Counted from the first letter of the stretch, positions 36,601-50,192 are shown. The stretch is 64,000 nucleotides of DNA from Neckera pumila (GCA_963969595.1 OZ018408.1:32674108-32738107); one strand, 5' to 3'. Program-made: numbers and translations. The notes: generated by a model not told the origin, from the letters alone.

Positions 36601-39600
36601 AAGCTTTCAATTCACTATATTAGTTTGCATTTTTTGACATCTTTATATACAATACTCAACCTTATTGTCCAAATTTAAGATAGATTTTTCTCTCAAGAAG
36701 GTATTAGACAATCAGATTGTCTTCTAAAATTTAATTTTAATTTCTAAACTAAATTTTTAGGATATAATTTCTTCTTTCTAATGATAAATTCACTTTGCTA
36801 CCTCCTAAATGATCCAGGTTATGATTCTTGCTATTTAGCCATTTAGAAAAAGAAATGCATCCTCATTAGAATAGTAATATACCAACAATAGAAGATAAAC
36901 AAAATGAAACAATATAAAATAATACCAAATAATATTTAAAAAAACATTGATTATTGTCATAGGAACTAAGTTTGAGGATATAGGACTTCATCAATCATTA
37001 TAGATAATCTATATGATGCATTTGGAAGTATTGTTGCATCCAATTTATGTGGTTTTAGTATTCTAGAATTGTGAATGTTAGTGAAGAATTATGAAAATTC
37101 TAAAAAATGAATTTAAGAACTTCAAGAAGCTTCAACTTTCATTCTTCATTGATGTAATGTAACCTATTGAACTTCTATGCAAGTCATTATTGAAAAGTGT
37201 TACATATGATGCCAATAAAATATATTTCTAAGTAGTTATTTGTACTAAGATTAAAAGATTTGTTAGCAATTATTTGAATTAAAGACTTTCATTTAAGCTT
37301 TTAAAATTTTAAATGTGAAAAATTAAGAAACTCATTTTTCAAACATTAAATTAGTGGATTTTCAACACATGATGAATTTATATCCAAGAGGCCACATTCA
37401 ATGTACCGGATCAATCTCCAAAGACTACATTCAATGTACTTCATTTCTAAAAGCCCACAATTGTTGAACTTAAACTATGAAGGCTACATTCAATGAACCC
37501 AATTCTAAAGTCAATGCTCAACAAATATTCTTAGAATATACAACTTCTAGGTTTTTAGAATAGAATGAAAATCATTGTAATTTTTTTTTGGAAATGGATT
37601 ATTTAAAGCAATCTAAGTTATATCATTTATAGAATATAATTAAAACTTTATATTTGGTGCTAAAACTCTATCTTCCATTTTATTAAAGACAAAGATGAAA
37701 ACATCCAAAACTGGTCGTGTACCCATAATTAACAAGTAGACTTCTATTGAAAGTGTCCCCAAAAGTGCAACTAAACCATTTGCATACTTAACTACAATTA
37801 GTTGATTGCTCAGTCCCTAGATTTTGGTATTATGACCAAGTTATGACCAAGCCTAGGGAGTTCTACTTTGAAAATTCATCGTAAATACATTCTTATCCAA
37901 AAAATTCTATTTATTATTTTGAATTTATGATTTTCAATTGCTAATACTACTTTAAAAAAATTCTAAAAGGAAATACTTGCAACTATGCTGAATTGCCTAT
38001 TTTTTCAATTTTGAGGCTTTTCACCTCAAGATGTAGAAATTTTAACTTTTATTATCCCCAAAGGACGGTTCCAAGCTAAAATTTGCACACTTTGATAGGT
38101 TTGAGCATGTCAGATTCAATCCCTCTAGAATTGCACTAGTATTGTGAGGGCTTGTAATTAACATTGTTCCGAAAAATCAAATTGATCCTAATTGTGCAAA
38201 TAAATCAAATGGTTGCTTCATGGACCTCCTCCCTTAGTGGACCTCCACCCCGACTCTTAGTTGCTATTTGCATGCTTGGACCAAACTGGAGGTGGAGCTC
38301 CAGGCACCAAGTTGTGAGATCCGGTCCAGGCCACATCATACTTCCAGAGGTGCACTAGTTCTCCAAACATAGTATCCACTTTTCAATTAATATTTGCAAT
38401 TATGTGGCATGTGGGAACCAGTGAATGAGGCGAGTCACAAGTCTTGGAATAGGTGAGATAAGGAGACAAGTGGAGGATACTTTTAGATAAATAGTAAGTC
38501 GGGAGTTGATGGGAAGGAGAGCGGGCTTGCAAATCCTAAAATCAAGGATGGTAGAGAGAGGGAGAGACTTGAGCTCCAGAACCAAAATCAAGTTGACAAT
38601 TGCTCCATGCGAACCACCTCTGCCCAGTTAGAGATCCGGTTCGGCCTGGCTATGGAACGAAGGCATTTGAGTGCCGAAGTACAGTACCGGTATATTACTC
38701 AAGCATGTTCTCGAATTTCAATACAATGCGAGAGGACATTTGTGGAATCTAGGCTACTGCTCTACAACACTGTTGTACAGTACAAGACTACTGTACAAGA
38801 GGAGCCTGTTGCCAATACCGAGGGGGAGGAACATCCGGAAACGACTTTATGCGTTATGACTTGTCTTTCCCATACGGAGACACATGACGCACTTGCTCAG
38901 TCAATGCGAAGGCAAAAAGTCGAAGCCCCCAAAAGAAGGAGCCACTTTGACAATGGGACGGATGCAGCTACTATGGAATTGATTTGCTGCCACTCCACGA
39001 GAATCGTATGCGGCGCCTCGACCACGTCCAAACGACTTTGATCGGAAGGCTCACATCTTCCCTCCACTACGCACGGCCACGATCTTCCTCTCACCCCGCC
39101 CAAATCGATGGCGCAGATCGCCTCTCTGTGACAGATGGCCCAGATCTTCCGCTATCCCCGCGCAAATCGGACGGCGTGGATGGAAACGGGAGCACGGACG
39201 GTCGGGATCGCCTCTTGGCCCCGCCCAAATGGTCGCTATCCTGGGCCCGCTCTTCCCGAAGCAGGGCATCCCGACTAGTCCGTCAGATTGTTGGTGCGTA
39301 GGGTTGTTTACTCTGGTTTCGAGTTTTGAGTTTCTCCGCCATCGCCAGCTGAAGATTTGCCTGCCAGCGCGGAAGGACTGTGACGACTGAGGTACTCTAT
39401 TGTGCGCTCGCCTTGTTTCTTGGCTGCCAATGGATCGACGCTCTCCTTTCGGCTTTGGATCGAGCTGGGAAGCGCGGTAGGGGTGGGGAGCTGATTGGGG
39501 TGGCGGTGTGCCGAGTCAATTGCGGTCTGGCACCGACTCTCGCATTATTTTTTTGTAATTTGTGGTTTGCGAATTTTGTGGAGATTATGTTTTTCTGTCC

Positions 39601-39822
39601 TCAATTAGGTTGTACTGGAGCTATGTAATGTGGTATAAGACTTTCTTTTTAATATTTCCAGAAGATTCGGCATGAAATGAGGGCGCTACACTGATGCTCT
39701 CCTCTTTAATTAAACCTAAAGAAAATGATTCTTGAGATCGTTAGCATGATAGAAAATGCTTGAAAACTATAATCGATTTTGAATTTCGGCTTGGGATGTT
39801 GTATTCTCAGGTCTACTTCGAC
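33657..39822. other. AT-rich intergenic, then GC-rich upstream region of the kinase gene
   Basis: 33657-38500 is AT-rich with no gene I can support; short words such as CTACATTCAATG recur near 37400-37500. 38500-39400 is clearly GC-richer (for example CCCCGCCCAAAT repeats near 39090-39230). It precedes the kinase gene, so it probably holds its promoter and a leader exon. An acceptor-like TATTCTCAG ends at 39810, which implies at least one upstream exon that I could not place. Confidence 0.45.
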
Positions 39823-42800
39823 ATGAACGCCTCGAAGGTGGCAGAAGAAGTTGGAAATCTTTTGTATTGTGCAAGCAAAGGAGATGTAGCGGGGATTCAA
39901 AAGCTGCTGGATCAAGGCATGCCGGTGGATGCTGCGGATTATGACGGTCGAACAGCTTTGCATCTTGGAGCAAGTGAAGGTCACGCGGCCGTGGTTAGTT
40001 TTTTATTGGAGAACAAGGCCGACCCGAATCCGATAGACCGAAATGGAGATACAGTACGTTTACCACCTCATCACTTGAAGATGAAAGGGAATCGTGATTT
40101 TCCAGAAGTTTAGCATGACAGCATGTGAAAAGTACTGGACAAAAAATTCTCGAAGCATAATTTGTGTCGTTACACTCTCTCTGATTCTGATCTTTTCTTC
40201 CATAACTATAATGAGAAGTGCTTAACACATTAGCGCTTGACATCGGCATGGTCATTTTCTCAGCCCAGCTTGTATCCACCTTTTCGAAGAGCAGCTGTCG
40301 TTAGGACATATGGACGGCCTTCAGTATGATAGATAAGTGGATACAGTAGAATATGGGGCACCCGCACGAAACCTGCACATGACTCATGTAGTAGGTTCTT
40401 GAGGATGTGCCAGTACCATGGACTTATATTTTGGGGTGGTCATTGCACAAACCCAACATTCTTTGACTTTCGGCAGTGAGGTGCTAACGGAGTGTCCTGT
40501 CATGAGGACAGCCATTGTCAAATGCGAAGGATTATGGACATGAGGACATTTGTAAAATTTTGGAAGCTGGACGTGGATTCATCAAGGTAAGCATTTATTG
40601 GTATTTTACCTGTTCAGTCATTTTCTGAAGGACTACAGTTTTATGGTAGCCAAGGTTATTGACTTGTACTGCATTTTGGTTGTGTAGCAGACACGCGGTC
40701 TTCACGAATTTGAGATCCCGATTTCCGAGTTGAACATGGATAAAGGCAAATTCATTGGGAAAGTGAGTGAATCGTTTCTCATCAGTTCATAATGTACATA
40801 TTTTTTTGAAATTTTTGAATGGAACTTAAAACGCACCGAGCTAGGAAGTTGTCTATGGTGTGGGCGCTGCATATTGGATCCCTGCAAAATATTATTTCCG
40901 ATGTCTTACTTTCTTTTATTACTTTGAAGTGTTTCCTCATCAGAATCACCGGATCGTCAGAGCCTAAGTGGTTTGCAATAAACGTGTTCATAGGGTGCGT
41001 TTGGAGAAATTCGAGTTGTGAAGTGGAGAGGCACAATAGTCGCTGCCAAGACCATCACTGCTGAGTTGTCGAAAGATCCTCAAATTTTGTAAGTTGAGGC
41101 TGAATACAATATTCATATATTATTCAGTGTTGAGGGCGATGCGTAGGCCTGAATATGGCGTACTGTTAGGTGTTGAGGAATCCATTTTTGGGAAGCGTTT
41201 TAGTAGATCGAAGTACTGATAAGATTTTTCACATCAAACATGCTCCATCGTTCTCGTTTTGACCTTGATAAGGTCCCTTCGTGTTCGTTGAAGCCACCCA
41301 TCTTGCATTTAATTAGGAAATATGACATTCAATCGACCCTATTGACACCTTGAATTTGGTGGCAAGCAGGAAGGAGTTTGTAGCTGAACTGGCTTTACTG
41401 TCAAATCTGTCGCATCCGAACATAGTGCAATTCCTGGGAGCTGTGACAAAGCAGCGGCCGATGGTCATGGTCACTGAATATCTTCCAAAAGTTAGACTCG
41501 ACAAACTTCATGCTTTTGAAATCTAAGTTTTTAGCAAGTTGAACAAATCAGAGGCGATGCTGAGTGGGCTTGCAAGTAGGATTTTTCCTCTAATCATATT
41601 CAACCTCCTTGTACTTATTCTCAGGGAGATCTACATGACCTGATGGAGAGGAAGGGAAGATTAGATGCGACAACATCTATTCGTTTTGCCCTCGACATCG
41701 CCAGGTTCTTTCCTAAATACCATTTACCCCTGTACTTTTCTTTTGTATCCAAGTGGCTGTCGTTGCATCATCTTCTGACTAGCGGTGAAATTTGAGCAAA
41801 TTCATCTGGGCGTCATCATGCCCTTGGCTTGTTAATTCAAGACCGCTTCAAGTACCTACAGTTTATGGGCAATGCGGTTCATGATGGATTTAATTTTCAA
41901 TCACATGTTTTGTGAATGTGTTCTTTGAACCTCATAGATATAGGAGCTCCAATGTGTGATGGTAAAACGTTACGTGAATTTTGGAAGCTCAAATGTGTTC
42001 TTGCGACTTTGCAGAGGCATGAACTACCTACACGAACACAAGCCGAATGCTATTGTTCATCGCGATTTAAAGCCCAGGTACTAGCGAACTTAATGTGAAT
42101 GAGCAGTATTCACTCGCAACTTCTTTCCATCCTATTGAGAGTGGCCAAAATTTCGTGTATTCTCTTACAACCTGACATCTTATTAGGTCTCTCATTCCTT
42201 TATGGCATCGCATTGACCAGGAATCTTTTGAAACATGATGCGGGTCATCTGAAGGTGGCAGACTTCGGGCTGGGCAAGTTTCTTGATCCTCTCTCAGCGG
42301 ATTCTAACGCCTTGTACGAAATGACGGGCGAGACCGGCTCTTGTAAGTTGATGTCCCGATCTCGAATGGCGTCAATTCTATCTTTTGCGAGCATGCATGA
42401 TGTCAGAGCAGGTTTCCGTGATGCACTAGAACTATCAAAGGAATTTGAAATCTTTACGAAGGGTAGTAAGCGCCATTCCCAAGATATGCTGCGTGCATTT
42501 GATCGAAGCGGGGGTATTTGTCTGAGTGTCAGTTTCTTCAAGCATGGCCGCTATTTTCACATTTTCATTTGTAACTATGTTCATTGTGTTGCTGGAGCAG
42601 ATCGATACATGGCCCCAGAGGTATTCATGCACAAGCACTATGACAAAAGCGTAGATGTCTTCTCGTTTGCCATCATCGTTCAAGAGGTTTGGTGACCTGT
42701 TCAGAGATCTGTCAATCAAGTTTAACGTGATTGCAAAAGAAAATCTCCATTTTCGCTCATAATATCATCACGGGCACGTTTTAGAAGTCACAGTAGAATC

Positions 42801-43413
42801 ATGCAGAGTGTGGGGATACTTGAAATGTGAACTCATTATTGGATGTTCGGAAGAAGCTTTCGGATATTTTTTGTTAACACCTCAAGCCGGTGCATTTCGC
42901 TGAGATAAATTTGTGGAATATTGATGCTACATCGATGTGCACTGTCATTGAGCGCAGATGTTCGAAGGAGCAAGTTCACTAAAATACCAGCTGCCAAAAT
43001 CCATCGCCATTTCTCGAGCTAAAGACATGCAACGTCCATCCTTCAACGTTTCCTACCCAGCTGGAATGAAAGAGTGAGTGCTGGCCATTCCTGAGTATGA
43101 TTGCGTGATTCTTTGTCCACTATCTGAACTAAGCAGTTTTTTGTACTGGCCTGTGTTGGCAAATGTAATATCTGCTCTTCACGGAAGTGCAAAGATTTGG
43201 TGTTCATCAGATGTTGGCTGTACCTGACTTATTCCTGTTCTGGCACATTTTTTCAGATTGATACAGGAGTGCTGGGACTCGGATCCGAGCAAACGGCCAA
43301 CGTTTGCAGAGTGCATAAAACGCTTGGAAAAGATCCAGGTGGATGCCGGATTCGTCAGCAATGGAGTCGTATCCGAGAAAACAGAGAAGAGAGAGAAATG
43401 TACTATAATGTAG
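39823..43413 (+). CDS. Ankyrin-repeat protein kinase, ILK-type (Raf-like group)
   Basis: Soluble Ser/Thr (possibly dual-specificity) kinase with N-terminal ankyrin repeats, as in plant integrin-linked-kinase-like proteins. Exons: 39823-40053, 40512-40586, 40691-40762, 40994-41088, 41370-41490, 41625-41704, 42015-42077, 42221-42342, 42601-42686, 42958-43073, 43257-43413. They join in frame to 405 residues. Ankyrin units lie at about 8-100 ([14 protein letters not shown]). Kinase features: Gly loop [10 protein letters not shown], Lys145 in [15 protein letters not shown] (Asp242), DFG (Asp260), activation end TGETGSYRYMAPE, and [12 protein letters not shown]. All catalytic residues are present, so it should be active. 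The exon opening at 39811 is in frame upstream of the chosen ATG (VYFDMN), so the true protein may begin in an earlier exon; relatives are 440-475 residues. It lies tail to tail with the oxidase gene. Confidence 0.88.
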
Positions 43414-43853
43414 CTTTCCGGTTCGTGTAGTTGTTCACTCACAGATTTCAAAAACGTAGGCATTCATCATTGGGTTCAGGGCTATACTGGGCAGGACCGA
43501 AGTGTGATCTTACTTGAAATCAACATTAAGCTAAGCTTTGTGAGACGCTGCGATTTAGAAGTGTCCTTTCTCGAAAGGTCATGCAGTTGTGAAATTGTAT
43601 GTTTTTTTTTCTGTTAGCAATGATTTTACATATCTGTTGATCTTGGGTATAGAAAGAACCGAGTGCAGTAAGGTAGAGGTTTAGACAATTGTCGAGTATG
43701 TGATGGTGAGATGGTTTTTATCATATGGAGTCTTTTCAAGCAATTCTCCATCGCTGTGATTTCTACCCGAGTCAAAGATGTCACTGGATTTGTCGTTTGA
43801 AGTGTGCTGACGAAGTTGCCTGATTGAGAGTACTAGGTGTTAGATGGTGCAAT
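43414..43853. other. Convergent 3' ends of the kinase and oxidase genes
   Basis: About 440 bp shared by the 3' UTRs of two genes running toward each other. No gene. A T-run lies near 43601. Confidence 0.6.
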
Positions 43854-45949
43854 CTATGAACCAACAAAGCATGTATCCTTGATACAATTGCCGTCCTCAC
43901 TCCACAACTCGCTGCCCACACACTGCCTGCAAATGAATAGGCCGAGAGGATCAACTCGCTGCTTGGTCGCCTTTAACTTGGCGTAATTTTCAATCCCCCA
44001 GAACGACCTCATCCAATCGAGCTCATCAACACTAGCTTCATTGACGTAAGCACCGGCTTCAGGAAACGCCGTCTGCAGCATTTCAACAAAGCTTCTGGTA
44101 TGAATCCGGGCATCTGTTTTCTCCATTTCTGTTGCATTCCAACTCCAACTCGAATGTGTGATCAAGTGCCAGAGTCCCTCTCGCCATGCCGGCGTCACGG
44201 ACGTTTGTCGAAGAGGATCCCCCATGCGAACTCCTGACCCAACCACCATATGGCCCAGCACGCTAGAGCTCTGAGAAAGTTGCATGGCTGCAACTATGGT
44301 CTTCGCTAGGCCACGAGGATTCTTCAGAGCTGAGAAGGGGATGATTCGCGACCCTAGCACTCTGCGACCCCCTGTGTAGTCTGTGTGCGTTAGGGGGAAG
44401 ATCAACCCATAGACGGTACTATGCCATTCTTGGAATGTGGAGTAGCTCTGGATTGAGTACAGGGTGGTCGTGACATTCTGGATTTGTGACAGAGCTTGCA
44501 CAACGGGGGTGAAGGTCGTCCTTGCGACCGTCTCCGTGGCTGGCACCAAGAAATACCCAAAAAACAAATTGGGATTGAAGCTCCAGTATCCGGCCCAGTG
44601 AGCTGCATCGAGTAGAGCCGTGCCTTGGGCCCACACAGTCAAAATCTCTTCTTGCGTTGTCGTCGTCCAAGCCGTTCCATTGGGAGGATTCAGCTGCAAG
44701 GTGGCACCCACCAAGTTGTTGGGGTTTGGATTCAGTTTGTAGGTGATGGATGTCACCACCCCGAAGGTCCCCCCACCGCCACCGCGAAGGGCAAAGAAGA
44801 GGTCCGTTTCTTGGCATTCGTTTGTGACTCGCAGTGTGGCGTCCGCCGTTACCACCTCCATCTGCAGGACATTGTCGACAGCTAGCCCGAAGGTGGGGCT
44901 GAGGGCGCCATGGCCGCCTCCTTGCACGAACCCACCCCCGGCGCCCACCGTGAGTGACATCCCGCCCACGACAATGTACCCTGTAGACTTCAACGCGTCG
45001 TAAACTTCGCCCCATGGAACGCCACCTACAACAGTGATGGCGGCCCCGTGATGTGCACATCCGCCCTCCGGCATAAAGGATTCATGGATGGTGATGTTCT
45101 TGAGCTTGTGCATCCAAATGAGAAATGAACCAGCTGCCGCACTTCGGCCGAGGTAGTCGTGGCCGCTGGTCTTGATCACGACGCGGAGGTTGTGGAGCGT
45201 TGCGAAGCGAATGGCGTTCTGCACGTCCTGGACAGCTTCCACTTGCACACCCTGCACAGGCACTAGTCCTTGGTGACAAATACTCGTCTTCGGCGCATTG
45301 ATCGCGCAGGTTTTGTGGCCATCTTCCTCCCAATTCTCGTTTTGCATGCTTCCGGCATTGCCTGCTCGCATGTACGAATTGATTAGATTGTTCCGAATGT
45401 TCTGGCACGTTGTTGCGTCGAAATGTGGGTCGTGACAGGCGTTTCCTGAATTTTGCAAGAATGAGGTCCGAAAATGCTGTTAGCGTCGAATCAATGGCAA
45501 TTGAATGGGCTTAAGTTCTGTTCTCTCTTTTCATCACCTCTGCTTGGCAATCAGGCAGTTCAGTGAATCCCTCGTAATTAAAAACTCAATCTAATTTATT
45601 CTTACTAGCTAGAGATTCACCACGTATACAAGACCCGAATTAACTCTAGAACTTGGCTGCAACATGTACTCCATATGGAAGAGCTAGGTCATGAATAAAT
45701 CATGAGTTTGAAGAACCAGTCGTGGTGTAATTTTGCACGCACAAGCACGTACAACGCGGAAGAGCTGCTGCTTGTTGGCTTACCTGTGGGTTTGGGAGCA
45801 ATTAAGCGACCATCCAGAGTTTCATTGAAAGAATTCCATTCCTCTTGAGTCGGCCAACAAGCAACTTTAGTATCCGAACAGCGACACATGTTTCCTTTGC
45901 TGCAGGTAATTAATGTGGCGATCGTCCACAGAGACAACATTATTCTCAT
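43854..45949 (-). CDS. Secreted FAD-linked oxidase, VAO/BBE superfamily, isoamyl-alcohol-oxidase-like
   Basis: Flavin oxidase of the VAO fold. Minus-strand exons: 45949-45784 and 45445-43854, one GT-AG intron, 585 residues. MRIMLSLWTIATLITCSKG is a plausible signal peptide; an ATG at 45982 would add 11 residues. The mature start CRCSDTKVACWPTQEEWNSF with LDGRLI and NACHDPHFD matches the head of fungal isoamyl-alcohol-oxidase (MreA) type proteins and not plant berberine-bridge enzymes. The FAD-binding domain shows SGHDYLGRS (His151, the expected 8-alpha-histidyl FAD link), a GGMSLTVGAGGGF loop, QGGGHGALSPTFGLAVDNVL and LRGGGGGTFGVV. The Cys that forms a second flavin bond in bicovalent members is Ser219 here. 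The C-terminal half is the substrate domain; its final third has several Cys. The substrate is unknown. Fungal ancestry by transfer is inferred. Confidence 0.85.
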
Positions 45950-47415
45950 TATAACTTCGGTCGGATGGCTGTGCATCGCCATCTGATTTTGAGGTATTCT
46001 CTGTCTGAAGTCGGAGCTCAGCAGGAGAGGCGTAAGCAAATTATGCCTGTTCACGTTGGTTTTGGTCAGATCAGGTGGCAATCTCAATCGGCAATTTTCA
46101 AGGCAAGGTGGAAAATCAGCTCTAGACTGAAAATTGTAGCAAAGACGAATTCCCTCGATCAGAACTGGACCAGCTGCATTACTGGATGCCGAACTTTGAA
46201 TACAAAGTTCGGCATACTAGGATACAAAGACCACAGAACATTTGGGCTCCCTCTTGTTTGTTAGGAATTTGGCTTCAAATGCAATCAAGAGCTAATTTAA
46301 AACCCTGTAGAAAAGTTGGAGACAATATACCTTCAGAACCCAGTGATGGCACATGATTACAGAAGTGTGAACATTCCTAGATGGTTTGGTGTATAGTCCA
46401 GTGCCTACCCAACTTGTACAACAATGTGGACCAACCAATCACAAGTACTTCATGGGACAAGCTTTCTGAACCAGCTGAATCTTGTGACTGGAAGTGGCCC
46501 ACCTTACATTCTGCCACTCAATGAATCAAAGCCAAATACCCTAAATCGCATAGCAATTTCCTGTATGCCTCTGTTGCTGATATCCCTTTGCCTCTTATTC
46601 ATTCAGTTTAGCTTGAATGCACCACATGCAGGACCTTGACCCACATTCTTGTTCTTGTTCAGGAGTCACAGCTTCAAAGTGGACATGCAAGTGGACGTGC
46701 AAGTGCAGTTGGCTGTAAAAGCAGATTCAGTGACAGATGGAAGGGCACATGCAAATAAGATGACTTCTAGTTGTCATTTCTGCGTCCTTCTAAGATGTGA
46801 GACTTTCCAACATGCTTAACTGGTGTTTTCATACATGCCAAGGTTGAGGTCATTTTCCCTGGGCTAGGTACCCCAACACTTGCTTGTCAATTTTTTTTTC
46901 TGAGGACAGACTTTGGTTTATGCTGGCAAGTCATTGTTTGGGAAGGTTTCTGTTTTATGTCCATCAAGGTCGAGTAGTTGTTGTATAATAATGCTGGTGC
47001 ACATCACATCCACTGAACTCAAGTGGTCCAACACAAGAGCTCATTCAGTGATTTCAAGCCAGTAGCAACCCTCAACTGCACAACTTGGTTTATGCAATCA
47101 AACACTTTTTTTTTTAAAAGATAGTATCATTGCACAAACCAGCATGGGTGACATTCAAGTAGGCATGTGAGCATTTTTCAGCTCACAACACTGGTTAATG
47201 ATTGCCGTGCTTTTTTTAGTTTACAAACAACTGATCTCAATAGCAAGTGAGTTTTTCAGAGGAAATCTTAGAAACTCTGGGTGAATACTTTTGTGCAAAT
47301 GGAGATCTGAGCAGTTTGCTTGTCCCACCTCATTTAACATGGAATTGGTCACTACTGACCAGTTTCAACCAAGTTGGGTAGATTCCTTGGATGGGAAAGG
47401 ACATCATGTCCAGTA
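45950..47415. other. Oxidase upstream region and spacer
   Basis: Moderate GC with no gene that I recognise. The reverse frame of the oxidase's first exon is open upstream to 46087. The right part has repeated words of the MITE that follows. Confidence 0.4.
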
Positions 47416-47643
47416 CACAAAATAGTGAAATTAGGTTGCCCACACTAATTTCTTGACAATCCACATAAAATACATACACTGCTACTGTATAATGCTGCGT
47501 TCAATTGAGAGCCATGTGTATGGTTTACATTTGTGCACCAGTTCAAGGCTTGGTTCAGAGTGGCATGTGCCTCCATGTGGAACAAGCATTGATCCATGAG
47601 GTAAGTTATCTCAGGTAAGGCAACCTAATTGCACTATTTTGTG
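47416..47643. mobile_element. TA-flanked MITE with CACAAAATAGTG termini
   Basis: A 228-bp element opening CACAAAATAGTGAAATTAGG and closing CCTAATTGCACTATTTTGTG, with TA on both sides. It shares end design and the word GAAATTAGGTTGCCC with the element at 54629-54888. No coding capacity. Confidence 0.8.
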
Positions 47644-49259
47644 TAGTGGTCATTTCCATTGACAGAATATTTTATCTGATCATAGATCAGCTTTGAAAAG
47701 GAGCACACAAGAAGTTGAACAAAAAAAGAAGTTTGCACTATCATCTCTCATTCAGAAGCTGAATAGAGTATGAGTTTGCTCACCGGTATAACTTATACTG
47801 TACCTGTCTGTTCTTGTTTGCAGATGTGGCATCAACAGCTTTTATAGCAAGGCTCATGCAGTCGTCAATCATGTGTGGGCTTTCAGCATGTGGAATCAAT
47901 AATACTGAACCAGATAATGCTAAAACTAGAAACAAATGCATTCCTTTTTCTGTTTATAAAAATGATAGAAGAAGGAACAAGCGTTGTGATTGGGAGAAAC
48001 TTGGACTTGGACTGTTTCCTTGGAGAGCCAGGGCACTTTTCCCCTTAATTTAGCAGCTGATTTTGAGGCAGACCTTTTAGCATCAGGTATACACCAAAGA
48101 TAATATATATGCTCCTCTCACACCGAGAAAAAGGGCTTGGAGAGTAAAAGATGCAGATGTCCCATAATCCAAACAGCTAAATTTTCAAAGAAGAACGGAA
48201 CCCCACACCCAGATATGGATGTGTCATGAAGCATGAATCAAGGCAATGGACACAAACTGCTGCCTGGTTGCCTTGAAAAAGGACTTTGTCCACCGCCTCG
48301 TGGAACTCTATCCCAATGAAGTGCAAGACATGAACGTGCCCAGATATGTCTACAGTGTTTTTTGTGCAGTGAGACAATGATGGGAAACTTTAGTTGAATG
48401 ACAAGCATCGTGGTTAGATTTCTACGTATAAAAATTAATGCTTTTTGGTTACATGAAATCATTCAACAATGCTAGCACATGAGCACAGAGATGTGAGTCT
48501 ACAAGCCTTGAACCTAGTTGTAGGTATGTACCTACAACCATTTGAAGGTGTTTACATTATAATGTATGTATTTATAATATGAATATACTATAACATAAAA
48601 AGAATCTATAACATAGGTACCTACAACACAAACACCTATAATCATAGAAGGTGTCTATAATATAGACTCTAACGTTCATGGGCTCATAGATTCTATAATC
48701 ACATGCTATCACTCCCTTGACATTATTCAGTTTCAAAAATAGAGGTATGACAGGCACACTAATAATTGACACTAATAGCAATTGAACATATTTATTATCA
48801 TGAAATATAAATTATTTTCATTGGATTTTGTAGGAAAGTGGAAGAAGATTCCAACGCATTTTAGTATGCATTATTTAGATTCCATTTCAAAAAGTTACAA
48901 AATTTCAAAGTATTCTTTATTGGTGTTCCAAAAAAAAAAACATTACTCTCTTGATCTCTCATGTTCTGATTGTGCGCACATCTCGTGTCATCATATCTAG
49001 ATTTTAGTGTCTTTGGGGTCCAAATGTAGGTGTGTAGAAATTTTAAAAATTGTAGAAGTAATAAATAACTAATAGTATTAAGAGGCACGTATTAAAATGA
49101 AAATAGGATATGAAGTAAGTGGGAATTTTATCAAAATATTAAAAGCAACATAGGGTCTATTCTAAAGAATTAACAAAACAATTGTGATTCCTTATAGACT
49201 ATGTCCCTATAGAATAAGAAAAGATCTCACACTCCAAGATTTGGATGTATGATAGATGA
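47644..49259. other. Intergenic spacer
   Basis: No supported gene. Near 48520-48680 short words built on ACCTACAA and CTATAATA recur many times, a degenerate simple repeat. Short frames at 47814 and on the minus strand at 48177 show no domain. Confidence 0.45.
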
Positions 49260-50192
49260 GTAACCTCTAAAGGACCAAATGGCGTTTTTTGGCAACATAG
49301 CGATTTTGGGCAGCTCACTAGGAATGGAAATTTTATTTTTATTCTTTGGAAATTTCACACAACATGTGCCCAAGGAGTAGCTTTAAGGCCCAACAATTTT
49401 CAAAACTTTTGACTACATGGTTAAAAAGTTATTAGATGATATGTCATTTTCAATGGTCGACAGGTAACTCAAAAAATTCTGAAAAATCAATTTTTAAAAA
49501 AACAAAATTTTTAAATTGGTTCTTTAGAATTATATATATGTGTAAAGCTTTGAATTATTCCATTTTGATTTATGAGATGAAAATTATAAGGTGTTCTAGT
49601 TTGCGGGCAGTTATGGATTCCCTACTCTAAAATAAACTTTGGAGTCCTTTATTTAACTCAATTTGCAGTATTTTTTGAAAAAAATAAAAGCATAGGATTT
49701 ATATTGTTTATTGCAACATTGCAACCGTTGAGATTGCCATTTTTCAATTCCATAATTAAATTCTTAACAATTTCGTGTTTTGAATCATTCTCTACTTCTT
49801 TCTACAACCTAATTTTTTCCTATATGTTGTATAATTTCAAATGGTCTGAAATTTTTTAAGCATGTAACCAGCTTGCTTTGAAGAATGAATCCAAAGAGTA
49901 ACCATGATATTGGACATTTTTTCATTTAAATGTGACCTTGTAAAGTGCAGCTACCCAGTTTTTTGCATGACCAAAAAAAGGTTTTTTGTCAATTCAAATG
50001 CTAATATCTCGCAATCTACATGGTGGAAAATTCTGAAATTGTTTCTACATATTTTCAGACAAGTTTACTACAAGATCCTACGATTACATGGGTCCAAAAA
50101 TGTTTTTTTTTTTAATGTTTGACACTTGTACTAGAAATGGCGGTTTTGGAGTGTTTTTGGTGAAAACATAGTCTCCAACCTTTAGGGGTTAA
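49260..50192 (+). mobile_element. TTAA-type element A (piggyBac-like ends)
   Basis: It opens TAACCTCTAAAGGACCAA and closes ACCTTTAGGGGTTAA, an inverted pair with TTAA intact on the right. The interior is collinear with element B (for example a block TTGCGGGCAGTTATGGAT, then CAACCGTTGAGATTG, then CTACAAGATCCTACGATTAC). About 933 bp. No transposase; the short frames are chance. Confidence 0.75.

Noticed and set aside
38607..39041. 144-codon frame upstream of the kinase
   Set aside because: No domain and no clean splice to the ankyrin exon; more likely promoter or leader sequence.
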